The notes under the pieces were generated by a model. That model ran no database searches. It was not told the DNA's origin and saw only the letters and a list, made by a program, of their open reading frames with translations. From assembly GCA_002504435.1 (NCBI GenBank), contig DAQP01000027.1, positions 1 through 32,524 on the forward strand: 32,524 bases of DNA, given 5' to 3'. Origin of the DNA: Euryarchaeota archaeon UBA438. GTDB lineage: Archaea > Thermoplasmatota > Poseidoniia > Poseidoniales > Thalassarchaeaceae. Every line of letters starts with the position of its first letter. Position 1 is the stretch's first letter. Positions 8,155 through 18,084 of the stretch are shown one piece after another. The position numbers and the translations under genes are program-made.

Positions 8155-10842
8155 ATGTCCTCGAACGACCCATTCAACGCTCGCTCATCTTTCGAGACTA
8201 GCGATGGCTCATCAGGGGACTTCTTCGACCTAGGGGCATTAGAGGAGCACGGCATCTGCAAACTCGACTCCCTCCCCTTCACAATCAGATGCCTTCTCGA
8301 GGCCGCGTTGAGGAAGTGCGATGGTTTCCTAGTGACTGAGGACGACGTGAAGAGGATAGCATCTTGGTCGCCTGACATGGACCCAGCCGAGATTCCTTTC
8401 AGCCCCAGTAGGGTAATCCTGCAGGACTTCACGGGCGTCCCCGCAGTTGTCGACATTGCCGCCCTGAGGGATGCAATGGTCGGGCTAGGCGGGGATCCGA
8501 AGGCAGTGAACCCACAGGTCCCAGTCGACTTGGTGGTGGATCATTCGGTTCAAGTCGACTACTCCGGACTCTTCCCTAACGCTCGAGAGAAGAACCTCGA
8601 GATGGAGTATGAGAGGAATATGGAGCGCTACAAGTTCCTAAAGTGGGGCCAGCAGAGCCTAGACAGCTTCAGGGCCGTCCCCCCAGGGCGTGGCATAGTC
8701 CACCAAATCAACCTAGAGTGGATAGCTTCCGTTGCTAGGGAGGAAGGTGGAATCTGGATTCCAGACACCCTCGTCGGCACCGACTCTCATACTACTATGA
8801 TCAATGGGCTCGGAGTTCTTGGATGGGGCGTCGGTGGGATAGAGGCCGAGGCAGTGATGCTCGGCCAGCCGATTTACATGCTGCTCCCCGAGGTCGTGGG
8901 TTTCGAACTGAAGGGCAAAGCATCACCCGGAGTCACTGCTACTGACCTGACACTAAGGATTGTTCAGATGCTGAGGGAACATGGCTGCGTAGGGCGTTTC
9001 GTTGAGTTCCACGGGCCGGGCCTCTCTAGCCTCAGCCTTCCTGACAGAGCTACGATAGCCAACATGGCCCCTGAATACGGAGCCACATGCGGCTTCTTCC
9101 CAGTAGACCAAGTCACTCTTGATTACATGAGCCTCTCGGGAAGGGAGGAATCTCACGTCGAAAACGTAAGGAGGTACCTGTCTGCTCAGGGAATGTTCCA
9201 TTCCGAATCCTCGCCAACCCCTTCATTCACCTCCAACCTGTCCCTTGATCTCAGCACAGTCGTCCCCTCAATGGCCGGTCCAAAGAGGCCGCAGGACAGG
9301 GTCAGTCTCTCTGACATGAAGCCCCACTGGAGGGAGAGCTTGAATTCCCCCGTGGGCCACCAGGGCCACGGCATCGAACCGTCAAGGAATGGTGACAAGT
9401 CTGAAATCCCCAGCAGAGGGTGCAGCCTTTCTCACGGCGATGTTGTCATAGCCGCCATCACTAGTTGCACAAACACCAGCAATCCAAGCGTGATGGTTTC
9501 CGCTGGCCTACTGGCCAAAAAGGCAAGAGCTAGGGGAATGTCGATCAAGCCGTGGGTCAAGCCCAGCCTTGCCCCTGGTAGCAGAGTGGTCACAGAGTAT
9601 CTTGACGAAAGCGGATTGACCACGGACCTGTCTGAATTGGGTTTCAGTGTGGTAGGGTATGGTTGCACGACCTGCATCGGGAACTCCGGCCCCCTGGATC
9701 CCGAAATAGAGGAGGCAATAGATAACGCCAATCTTGTAGTTGGCAGTGTTCTTTCCGGCAATAGAAACTTCGAGGGCAGGATCCACCAAAAGGTTCTGGC
9801 CAACTATCTCGCAAGCCCTCCCCTTGTTGTCGCCTACGCACTTGCAGGGACCTTGGATATCGATTTCTCCTCCGACCCCATTGGAATGGATCAGTCGGGA
9901 AATCCGGTGTTCCTCTCAGATATCTGGCCAAGTGATGAGGAAATCAGGAAAACGGTTGACTCGTGCATCAGTCCTGAGATGTTCAGACATAGGTACTCGG
10001 ATGTTCTCGAAGAGCCTAGGTGGGACTCCATTCCGAGTGAGGATTCAGACTTGTACCCCTGGGATCAAGAATCGACTTATGTCAGGCTTCCAAGTTTCCT
10101 GGAGGGAATAACTCCTGAACCAAGCGAGATAGAGCCGATATCCTCGGCCAGAGTCTTGCTGAAGCTGGGCGACTCAGTAACTACCGATCACATCAGCCCC
10201 GCTGGGGCCTTCCCCCACCATGGCCCTGCAGGGGAGTATCTTGTTGGGAAGGGGGTTTCTCCACGCGACTTCAACTCATTTGGAAGCAGAAGAGGCAACC
10301 ACGAGGTGATGATGAGGGGGACATTCGCAAACGTCCGCATTAGAAATCAGCTTGCCCCCGGTACTGAGGGAGGGTACACCACGCACCTGCCCAGCGGCGA
10401 AGTTACCACTGTGTTTGAGGCGAGCAGGAGGTACATCGAGGAAGGAACTCCATTGGTCGTCTTGGCTGGCTCTCAGTACGGCACTGGAAGTAGCAGGGAT
10501 TGGGCAGCCAAGGGGACCCTCCTGCTCGGTGTCAAGGCAGTAATCGCGACATCATTTGAGAGGATCCACAGGTCCAACTTGGTAGGGATGGGGGTGCTGC
10601 CGCTTACATTCCAAGAGGGCCAAGACGCCGACAGTCTGGGATTGGATGGCACAGAATCATTCGACATACCTTCGAGAGGGGATCTAGAGCCATTGTCAAG
10701 CATCCGTGTCGTGGCTACCAAGGAAGGAGGAGACAGAGTCGAATTCGACGCAATTGTCAGGCTGGACACTCCCGTAGATGTCGAATACTACCGAAATGGC
10801 GGCATATTGCAGACTGTATTGAGGAGTCTCGCAGAGGCGTGA
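8155..10842 (+). CDS. acnA: Aconitate hydratase (AcnA/IRP type)
   Basis: Aconitase, which interconverts citrate and isocitrate in the TCA cycle; cytoplasmic, 895 residues, the usual size of AcnA. The [4Fe-4S] ligands are present: C438 in TSCTNTSNPS, and C504 and C507 in GCTTCIGNSG. Other family blocks are VVDHSVQVD, GTDSHTTMINGLGVLGWGVGGIEAEA, the swivel-domain GDSVTTDHISPAGAF, and SQYGTGSSRDWAAKGT. A stretch at about 390-425 (Ser/His/Gly-rich, GHQGHGIEPSRNGDKSEIPS) is less conserved and probably a loop. The gene stands alone between the cyclophilin gene and the 214-residue gene, all on the plus strand. With korAB it suggests an oxidative TCA cycle. The enzyme needs an iron-sulfur cluster, but no iron-box palindrome was seen before it. 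Confidence 0.97.
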   Translation: MSSNDPFNARSSFETSDGSSGDFFDLGALEEHGICKLDSLPFTIRCLLEAALRKCDGFLVTEDDVKRIASWSPDMDPAEIPFSPSRVILQDFTGVPAVVDIAALRDAMVGLGGDPKAVNPQVPVDLVVDHSVQVDYSGLFPNAREKNLEMEYERNMERYKFLKWGQQSLDSFRAVPPGRGIVHQINLEWIASVAREEGGIWIPDTLVGTDSHTTMINGLGVLGWGVGGIEAEAVMLGQPIYMLLPEVVGFELKGKASPGVTATDLTLRIVQMLREHGCVGRFVEFHGPGLSSLSLPDRATIANMAPEYGATCGFFPVDQVTLDYMSLSGREESHVENVRRYLSAQGMFHSESSPTPSFTSNLSLDLSTVVPSMAGPKRPQDRVSLSDMKPHWRESLNSPVGHQGHGIEPSRNGDKSEIPSRGCSLSHGDVVIAAITSCTNTSNPSVMVSAGLLAKKARARGMSIKPWVKPSLAPGSRVVTEYLDESGLTTDLSELGFSVVGYGCTTCIGNSGPLDPEIEEAIDNANLVVGSVLSGNRNFEGRIHQKVLANYLASPPLVVAYALAGTLDIDFSSDPIGMDQSGNPVFLSDIWPSDEEIRKTVDSCISPEMFRHRYSDVLEEPRWDSIPSEDSDLYPWDQESTYVRLPSFLEGITPEPSEIEPISSARVLLKLGDSVTTDHISPAGAFPHHGPAGEYLVGKGVSPRDFNSFGSRRGNHEVMMRGTFANVRIRNQLAPGTEGGYTTHLPSGEVTTVFEASRRYIEEGTPLVVLAGSQYGTGSSRDWAAKGTLLLGVKAVIATSFERIHRSNLVGMGVLPLTFQEGQDADSLGLDGTESFDIPSRGDLEPLSSIRVVATKEGGDRVEFDAIVRLDTPVDVEYYRNGGILQTVLRSLAEA

Positions 10843-10885
10843 CTTAGTTAATGGTGAGTGTCCGGACAGGAGTAGGGGGGATCGC

Positions 10886-11530
10886 ATGAGTCAGGGCGAG
10901 AATGTTAGGTTCAGTTACAGATCACACCAAGATTCCATTGAAGTCGTTCTCCAGGGTGATGCCGATTGGGTAAACTCACTCCGTTCTGATATGGGTCTCA
11001 AAGGCGCAGTCGGATTCACGAGGCCACTCGGAAAGACGCCACCCAACTCAGGCCAAGAGTCCCAATCGTCGAGTGAGTCAGCAGACCCATCAACCGCCAA
11101 ACCCACACTGCCAGGCCCTCCTCCAGACCCGTCCAGAATACCCTCTGTGGTCAGGACAGTTGGCGACATGGATCTTTCAGCGCGGGCCTCGGAAATCGGC
11201 ATGTCTACTCAGACCGACCCAGATATGGCCGCACTGGCCGAGTTCATAGACGAAGTCGACCCCCCCGAACCAGTAACAAACATCCTTTCCAGTGATCCGC
11301 AGGCCGAGGCCTGGCTCCAATTGGTCCTGACAATGGTCGTCAGAGAGCACGGCCACACCTCGATGTCCCTCAGTGACATCGAGAAACTGATCGGGGAGAA
11401 GGTAAACAAGAATACTGTTGAGATCAAGACATTCCTGGATCGGCTCTGGAGAATAGGAAAACTCGAGAGAATTCATGGCGGTGCAGAGGATCACTACGCA
11501 CCCAATCCAAGCTGGCTAGAATCGCATTAA
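10886..11530 (+). CDS. Hypothetical protein with C-terminal winged-helix-like region
   Basis: 214 residues, no signal peptide or TM. The first about 50 residues look like a small beta domain (VRFSYRSHQDSIEVVLQGDADWV). Then comes a Ser/Pro-rich, likely disordered linker (about 55-95), then an acidic helical stretch. The C-terminus (about 145-210; MSLSDIEKLIGEKVNKNTVE, then TFLDRLWRIGKLERIHG) has the helix-turn-helix plus beta-wing look of a winged-helix domain. No named family was recognised. It starts 43 nt after acnA and could be read from the same transcript. A role in DNA or protein binding is possible but unproven. Confidence 0.75.
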   Translation: MSQGENVRFSYRSHQDSIEVVLQGDADWVNSLRSDMGLKGAVGFTRPLGKTPPNSGQESQSSSESADPSTAKPTLPGPPPDPSRIPSVVRTVGDMDLSARASEIGMSTQTDPDMAALAEFIDEVDPPEPVTNILSSDPQAEAWLQLVLTMVVREHGHTSMSLSDIEKLIGEKVNKNTVEIKTFLDRLWRIGKLERIHGGAEDHYAPNPSWLESH

Positions 11531-11548
11531 TTCCGCATTTTTCCACTA

Positions 11549-11565
11549 CAACCCCTTTGGGGTTG
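11549..11565. terminator. Short GC-rich hairpin after the 214-residue gene
   Basis: CAACCCC-TTT-GGGGTTG forms a 7-bp perfect stem with a 3-nt loop. A short T-run (11537-11542) lies just before it. It sits in the 87-bp gap between two plus-strand genes and upstream of the TATA-like CATAAG near 11590. Archaea mainly terminate at T-runs, so the hairpin may be a 3'-end processing or stability element rather than a true terminator. Confidence 0.3.
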
Positions 11566-11617
11566 CCCCACTCACCTCTAGACAAGGCATAAGAGAGGGC
11601 CGAATGTCCCAAAGGGT

Positions 11618-14600
11618 ATGTCGTTCAGTTCGAAGACCGCCCAAAACCGAAACAGAGAGGGTCGAAGGGCCCTGCTTCTGGTGATTTTGCTACTTGCTTC
11701 ACCATTAGCTGCATTCGCTCCCGCCGCCAGTGCATCGCACATCACGCAGTACGCAGTCCAGAGGGACCCTCAGGACGCGGCAGTGGGCGATATCGACTGT
11801 GACGGGGACAATGACATCGTTTCTGCAAGTGCAATGGGGCACTATATCACAGCGCTCTACAATGACGGCTCAGGTGGTTTCGCGGACAGACAGGACGTCT
11901 TCATTTCGAACAACGACTCACAGAGGGCTGGATTCGTAGATACCGCTAATGGGGTGGATGTCGAGATAGGTGACATAGATGGTGATGGCAAAAATGACGT
12001 CATCTACTACCAGGAGAACATCAGATTCGTCGGTGAGACTTTCGTTAGGCCGGGCAATCTGACAGTGCTTTGGGGGGACTGTGACAATCTCGTCCACGAG
12101 TGGTCCGACACGGAGATCACAATTTCCAATCCATATCACATTGGCATGGATGTTGGCGACATAAACGACGATGGAAACGACGACATCGTTCTCGTGACCA
12201 TAGATGCAACATTCACAAACCAGTACATCCAGATTTTCAGAGGTCCCGATCCAAGCCTGATAACGAACCAGCAGCAATTACCAGTCCCGCTGACAAATGG
12301 ACTCTATCAGCATGTCAAACTAGGGCACTGGGGCGAGACTGTCCAGGGCGGTGGCCTGCCAGGTAGCATCGGAGACTGCGAGGACTTGGATCTCTGGCTT
12401 CTAAGGACGCCACCATACAATACTGGTGTGGGTTACTCGGTTGGCCATTACGACAACATGACCGTCTTGGAGTACGACTGCCTTCAGAACCAGTTCCCGA
12501 ACCCAATGACCCCGACAGCACAGGGAGTTAACGAATTCAAGCTGGATGCAGAGCACAACTACCCCATGTACGGTATGGACATCTCCGACACGAACGACGA
12601 CAATGAGATCGATATGATCGCTGTAGTCGACGGAATTACCGGAAACATATCCTACGCGGAAAGGAGTGGAAGTGGATGGAACACGCAGAACTACGTCACC
12701 CTGGGTGACTTCAAAGGCGCGTCAATCACTATCGAGGACGTCAACAGGGACGGAGAGGTTGACTTCTTCGTACCAACCGAGCTAACACTAACAAGGCTCC
12801 AGGACTCTAGTGCACAGAACCAAACATACCTCCTACTGGACAATCTCAGAGAGATCAACACCGTGGAGATTATTCTAGCAGACCCCGCTGGACCAGGATA
12901 CCTTTCGTCACTGTCCTTCGATGTCGGCAGGAGGCCAACAATGGCAATTCCCGGACAACTGCAGGGAGGGGACAACAGTGCCTTCGAGATCGTAATTGGG
13001 CAGAGGGACTACTCGTACCGTTTCGCTGACAACACCATGTGGCTGGATACTCAGGGATGGTCTGGCGCTGGAGACTTCCTCTCGGTCCTGACACTAGATA
13101 ACGAGGACCTCGGGATCACTAGCGTCACAATTGCGCCTGCATCTTACAACCCCTCTACTGGCCAGGCACAACTTGGAGAGGGAACAAGATGGGTAAACTT
13201 GACTGTGAAGAACACAGGCCTTAACCCGCTTTCAGGGTCCATAGACGTCGACCTAGAGGTCAAGGAGGTCCTAGGTGGAACTGATACCGTTGTATATTCC
13301 AATGACTTCGATGGTAATTCTGACACATCCAATTGCTCCCAGTGTGCATTCTCCAAGACCTCATACACGGGCGACTACGAGTCAGGGGCATCCTCATGGC
13401 ACATCGAGAGCAACTCGACCGCTGCCACAGAGAACGTATCTTGGTACGAGGCCGACAGCAACCCGACAGATTACTACTGGGCCGGTATGGACTATGGCGG
13501 CTCCAACGAGAGCAACTCAGGCTACTTCAACAACATGGACGAGGCTCTAATTCTGGAGAACGTGGACCTAACGGGTGCGGACGCAGCCTACCTCGACATC
13601 TCACTAATGTGCAGCACTTCGTTCTTCGAGCTATACCTAGCCGAGCAGTACTCAGTTGTCGAGAGATGGCTATATGAGGACTCATGCGGAATTGAGGTCT
13701 GGTCAGACGGTAGCGGATGGGAGTCCGTCTTCTTCACAGGTGGATGGGACAACGAGAGGTACTTCAGAATCCTCGCTCAGGGTGTCGATCCAGAGGTGAA
13801 CACGTACAATGGAAACTTCTACTCAGGAACGGCTACAGGTTGGATCAACTACACCGAGGGAGGAGGAACCTCGGAAGATCTGAATGAGGCCGAATCGATC
13901 GACCTCACTCCCTACGCAGGTCAGGTAATAGACATCAGATTCAGATTCAGGACCGGACTGATGGGGTCAGTTGGGCCCGTCGGATCTTCCCAAGACAGCG
14001 GCCTCGACGGCTTCGCCTTCGACAACATAACCATCAGGAAGAGGGACGTGACATTCGGAACCACTGAGACTGTAAGCCAGACATTGAACTTCAACAATCT
14101 TGCAGCGGGAGCTTCCGAGGACGTATCACTCACTGCTGACTTCATTGACAACACGACTTACTTCGTGAAGACCGAGTTGACCAACCCAGTCGGCTTCGAA
14201 AACATGGACGACCTCAATGATGATGTTAGGTTCCAGACTACCGTCAACAACCTGTTCGACCCGGGACTAGCAGAGGAGCCATGGCCATCCCTGGAGAATG
14301 GAGTAAGGTACGCCTCAGGTAACAGAGACGTCGAGCTTGTAGCTAGGAACTGGGGCAATACCGTTACCGACTTCTCAGTTCAGGCAATGATATACAACGC
14401 TGAGCCTGATCTGGTAGCCATCGAGGACTTCTCTGGAGTCGATCCAATCTGGACCGACGACGGAAATGAGAATGGTAGCAGGCTCGACGATTCGTCTGGC
14501 CAGAACTCAATGCTGCCCCAGAATGTTGGCGTGTTCAAGAGCCACTCGTATTGGCTCGGCCATCCCAACGATGGATACGGGGACAACTGGAGCGAGACCA

Positions 14601-17600
14601 TGACAATCGAGTCGATTCCAATTGCAGCATCAGGTGCCGACTTCACATACCTGACATTCGACTACTACGCAGAGGGCGACTTCCTACAGGACTCCCAGGG
14701 CAACATCCTTGCAATCAGGGACGCCGCCAATCTGGAGATTTCATGGTCCAAGGGTGGTGAACTCTACCAAGGAGTTGCCTACGGGAGCTGGACCGACCTC
14801 AATGAGAATGGAATCCAGAACACAAACCCCGATGACCCCAACTTCCACAGGTGCGAGGACTTCGACCTCAATGGGTATGACGAAGTAGAGTACTTCGGCG
14901 ACCACTCAGATAGGCTGAACTCTGTGGTATGGTTCGACACTGAGAACATCGTCAAGTCGGTTACATTGGACCTAACTCACATCGTCCTGCAGAACAGAAC
15001 AAGCGAGGACAGCACCGATTGGCGCGATGAATGTACATCTCTAGCCGGGTCGGAACTGACTCTAACGTGGAGGTTCCAATCCAATGGCGATGGCATCAAC
15101 GGTAATGCTGGATTGGCCGGATTCGCAATCGATAACATCCGTGTAGAGGAGTTCACATTCGAGTTTGATGGAGAGTACGTCGAGGAAGTGAACGGCCTAG
15201 ATGCTTCAGAGTGGTCAAGATTCACTCTTGCCAACCACGACTTCCAGAGCGGAATTTACAAGATCGACGCCATGACGATTTTCGACAACACAACCGTCGG
15301 TACCGCTTGGTATGGCGCTGATGAAGTGAATCTAGCAAACAACATCTCGTCAATCATGTTCAGTATCGCAAGCGCTGACATCACTCTGATGCAGCCAGAC
15401 GTCATGGAGTGCGTCACGGATATCACATACAAGTGCGTCTATCCGATCGATGATGCTCGGGCACACAGCTTCTCAGTCCCACTTCTCAATGGAGTTATTG
15501 AGGGCGAGTACGGCCTTTCCATGTCCATAGTTGACTTGGATACAAACCAGGAGGTTTACACGAATGCAGCCGACAACGGCCCATTCACCCTACAGCCTCA
15601 TGCTAGAGCGTTCGCGAACTGGAGTCAGCCCTACAACTCGTGGGTCGATGGCCATACGTACAACATCAGCTTCGCCGCTGATGTCACGAAGGAAGACGGT
15701 ACCATTGAGCCATCTGGCAACGTCCGCTTCTTCATCATAACATTCCATGATCAGATCGATGTCGCCGTTCTTTCGAATCCGACAGATCAGAACAGGCTCC
15801 AGAGAGTAAAGGCTGATCTAGAATCTATGGGAATGACTTACACCCAGATGAAGCTCGAAAACTGGGACATGTACGCAACTCCAGACTGGCTAGAGCACTA
15901 TGACAAGGTCCTGCTCCCATGGCAGACGGACTACAACGTGTACTACGGCGACTACTACGAGAAGCTCTCCGAGACGCGCGAGACAGATGGCCTGTCTGTT
16001 TCCGAGACTCTCGAGGATTACATGATAAATGGGGGAACGGCACAGATACACCTCGGCCCATACAGGGATGCATACCAGCCAAGCAACCTCCCGTTCGGAA
16101 TGGACATCGCAATGAGGAATCAGGTCAACTTCACTGTCGACAATAGAATCCACAGCGATAGTATAACCATAGTGGACCAGTACCACCCCCTACTGAGCAA
16201 CGTTGACCCATCGGCCTTCAGTGCAATCAATGGCGGTTCCCACGTCGCTCTATCGGGACTCGATACTGCACAGGTTCAGGGCACGCAGATACCACAGGTT
16301 TGCGGAGGACGCATTAGCGACCCAATGGGTACCTTCCACACTCTGATTCGTGACAATACCTACGATAGCCAATCATTGCTCTCGATCTGTAATCGCGGAG
16401 CTGGAGGCATGATAGTAACCACTATTGACGTGGAAAACCCGAGTGTCTCACAGGCGTTCGGCGGGGAGCAGATCCCACTTCTTTCCAACCTACTGGACTA
16501 CAGGCTCACGCCATACCCAACAGACTTCGGAATTGCTGGTGAGGGCTACGACCTTACGATCAACGGAGAGGCGCCAGCTATCGACACCATCACCGGCGCG
16601 TACGCAACCATGTACATCAAGAGCAACTCGGATCTTGAGTTCGACTACGTTACCACCGTAGAGGGAGTGATGGCAGATTGGACCCTAACTTCTGGAAACA
16701 ATGACTCTGTAACTGGCTGGGATGGTTCCGTTATTGATTCTGGAGAGGTTAGCCACACTCAGCAACTGATGCCTGAGATACCGACCCTGGGGTCGTTCTG
16801 CGTCGGCAACACCACCTCCTCTACAGGTTGCAGGATCGGTGCCGAGTGGCTGCTGACCCTATACCTTCACGATGAGGAGGGGCACACCAGAATTACCTAC
16901 ATCAGGCTAGTCACCGATGACACACTGGCCGATGAGTTCAGGCCTCTGGCGTCCGCAAGCATAGTTTCCAACCCCGCACTTTCTGAGTATCTAGAACTGG
17001 ACGGATCCAAGACCGTCGCAGGGGTGGACTGGCCCATATACAGAATCAGGCTAACAGATACTGGTGACATCAGTCTGTCCTTCACCGCTGAGAACAGCTC
17101 AGATCCAGACGCCCCCGAGGGCGAATCAGGAATCGAGCTATTCGAGTGGAAGGTCTTCTTCGACTACCCATGGGACAGCTCAAGCCCTACTCTAGAGGGC
17201 CACGAGTTCCAGATTCCGGCTGCAGTCACGGACGAGTGGACATATACATTCAGGAACCTCACCAGCAGCCCCGACGCGTCTCTTGAGAACGAGATTAGGG
17301 TTGAACTAATCGTCTATGACAGGGCTGGAAAGCAGAGCGAGAAGCACAGGATGTACTTCATCGTAGTTGGCGAGGACTTCGGCGACGACCCTCCCCTAAC
17401 GCAGTTCACTTCTCCAAGGCCGACAGACTCGCAGAGAGACGACTTGGTTGTGATCACTGGAAACCTCCTCTCGGGAGCTGAGAATAGCGACGTCGTGGTC
17501 GAGGCAGCACTAGATCCAGCAGTTCTGGACTACTCGACCTCTCAGAAAATCACTCAGCGAACGATTGGAAAGTACAACACGACCACGCCTCTAGCCGATG

Positions 17601-18049
17601 GTGACAGTTTCTCTCTCACCCTGGACATCTCGGATCTTTACCAATTGGACACCGGTGTCGCAGCGACTATCTATCTACGAATCACCGAGGGAGATGGATC
17701 TAGGTACGTCCTAGAGGAGACCATTGACATCAGCCTAGTTCCAGCTACTGAGGAAGGTCCCGATGATACAGGCGGGAGCGGTGGCCTAAGCACAACTGTG
17801 TTGGCTGGCATCGGAGGTGCCGTACTTCTAATTGTGATAGTAGTCGTAACCCTGGTCATGAGGAGCAGAGGCGGAGGCCGTGTCGAGAGTGACACTGTGG
17901 AACAGTTCGGAGGGGTCGAAACCATGGACCCAGTAGAGGCATATGTCCAGCAGATGGTAGCCTCTGGATACGATGAGCAGCAAGCGCGTCAATATGCCGA
18001 GCAATACTACGCTAATTACTACGAACAGCAACGTGGTGGCGGCGCGTAA
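11618..18049 (+). CDS. Giant cell-surface protein (FG-GAP/VCBS repeats, CARDB- and MAM-like domains, C-terminal TM anchor)
   Basis: 2143 residues. The N-terminus is a signal peptide (about 1-40; ALLLVILLLASPLAAFAPAASA). FG-GAP/VCBS-type repeats with calcium loops follow (GDIDCDGDNDI, GDIDGDGKNDV, GDINDDGNDD, DTNDDNEID, DVNRDGEVD; about 50-400), suggesting a beta-propeller. Then come CARDB-like Ig domains (WVNLTVKNTGLNPLSG) and two MAM/immune-inhibitor-A-like regions ending DGFAFDNITIRKRD and AGFAIDNIRVEEF. Near 1375-1600 lies a glutamine-amidotransferase-like alpha/beta region (DVAVLSNPTDQNRLQRVKAD, VLLPWQTDY). Further Ig/PKD-like domains lead to a TM helix (about 2060-2080) and a cytoplasmic tail rich in Tyr and Gln. 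It probably works as an adhesin or scaffold on the cell surface. The ATG is about 26 nt after a CATAAG box, consistent with a leaderless mRNA. Codon use resembles the neighbours, so no recent transfer is evident. Confidence 0.9.
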   Translation: MSFSSKTAQNRNREGRRALLLVILLLASPLAAFAPAASASHITQYAVQRDPQDAAVGDIDCDGDNDIVSASAMGHYITALYNDGSGGFADRQDVFISNNDSQRAGFVDTANGVDVEIGDIDGDGKNDVIYYQENIRFVGETFVRPGNLTVLWGDCDNLVHEWSDTEITISNPYHIGMDVGDINDDGNDDIVLVTIDATFTNQYIQIFRGPDPSLITNQQQLPVPLTNGLYQHVKLGHWGETVQGGGLPGSIGDCEDLDLWLLRTPPYNTGVGYSVGHYDNMTVLEYDCLQNQFPNPMTPTAQGVNEFKLDAEHNYPMYGMDISDTNDDNEIDMIAVVDGITGNISYAERSGSGWNTQNYVTLGDFKGASITIEDVNRDGEVDFFVPTELTLTRLQDSSAQNQTYLLLDNLREINTVEIILADPAGPGYLSSLSFDVGRRPTMAIPGQLQGGDNSAFEIVIGQRDYSYRFADNTMWLDTQGWSGAGDFLSVLTLDNEDLGITSVTIAPASYNPSTGQAQLGEGTRWVNLTVKNTGLNPLSGSIDVDLEVKEVLGGTDTVVYSNDFDGNSDTSNCSQCAFSKTSYTGDYESGASSWHIESNSTAATENVSWYEADSNPTDYYWAGMDYGGSNESNSGYFNNMDEALILENVDLTGADAAYLDISLMCSTSFFELYLAEQYSVVERWLYEDSCGIEVWSDGSGWESVFFTGGWDNERYFRILAQGVDPEVNTYNGNFYSGTATGWINYTEGGGTSEDLNEAESIDLTPYAGQVIDIRFRFRTGLMGSVGPVGSSQDSGLDGFAFDNITIRKRDVTFGTTETVSQTLNFNNLAAGASEDVSLTADFIDNTTYFVKTELTNPVGFENMDDLNDDVRFQTTVNNLFDPGLAEEPWPSLENGVRYASGNRDVELVARNWGNTVTDFSVQAMIYNAEPDLVAIEDFSGVDPIWTDDGNENGSRLDDSSGQNSMLPQNVGVFKSHSYWLGHPNDGYGDNWSETMTIESIPIAASGADFTYLTFDYYAEGDFLQDSQGNILAIRDAANLEISWSKGGELYQGVAYGSWTDLNENGIQNTNPDDPNFHRCEDFDLNGYDEVEYFGDHSDRLNSVVWFDTENIVKSVTLDLTHIVLQNRTSEDSTDWRDECTSLAGSELTLTWRFQSNGDGINGNAGLAGFAIDNIRVEEFTFEFDGEYVEEVNGLDASEWSRFTLANHDFQSGIYKIDAMTIFDNTTVGTAWYGADEVNLANNISSIMFSIASADITLMQPDVMECVTDITYKCVYPIDDARAHSFSVPLLNGVIEGEYGLSMSIVDLDTNQEVYTNAADNGPFTLQPHARAFANWSQPYNSWVDGHTYNISFAADVTKEDGTIEPSGNVRFFIITFHDQIDVAVLSNPTDQNRLQRVKADLESMGMTYTQMKLENWDMYATPDWLEHYDKVLLPWQTDYNVYYGDYYEKLSETRETDGLSVSETLEDYMINGGTAQIHLGPYRDAYQPSNLPFGMDIAMRNQVNFTVDNRIHSDSITIVDQYHPLLSNVDPSAFSAINGGSHVALSGLDTAQVQGTQIPQVCGGRISDPMGTFHTLIRDNTYDSQSLLSICNRGAGGMIVTTIDVENPSVSQAFGGEQIPLLSNLLDYRLTPYPTDFGIAGEGYDLTINGEAPAIDTITGAYATMYIKSNSDLEFDYVTTVEGVMADWTLTSGNNDSVTGWDGSVIDSGEVSHTQQLMPEIPTLGSFCVGNTTSSTGCRIGAEWLLTLYLHDEEGHTRITYIRLVTDDTLADEFRPLASASIVSNPALSEYLELDGSKTVAGVDWPIYRIRLTDTGDISLSFTAENSSDPDAPEGESGIELFEWKVFFDYPWDSSSPTLEGHEFQIPAAVTDEWTYTFRNLTSSPDASLENEIRVELIVYDRAGKQSEKHRMYFIVVGEDFGDDPPLTQFTSPRPTDSQRDDLVVITGNLLSGAENSDVVVEAALDPAVLDYSTSQKITQRTIGKYNTTTPLADGDSFSLTLDISDLYQLDTGVAATIYLRITEGDGSRYVLEETIDISLVPATEEGPDDTGGSGGLSTTVLAGIGGAVLLIVIVVVTLVMRSRGGGRVESDTVEQFGGVETMDPVEAYVQQMVASGYDEQQARQYAEQYYANYYEQQRGGGA

Positions 18050-18084
18050 CGCAACTTGAAAGCCTGAGGTCCCCCCCAAGGGGC

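Noticed and set aside
11549..11565. Hairpin as a bacterial-type intrinsic terminator
   Set aside because: No T-run follows the stem on the plus strand, and archaea do not rely on hairpin-T-run terminators; it is kept only as a low-confidence element.
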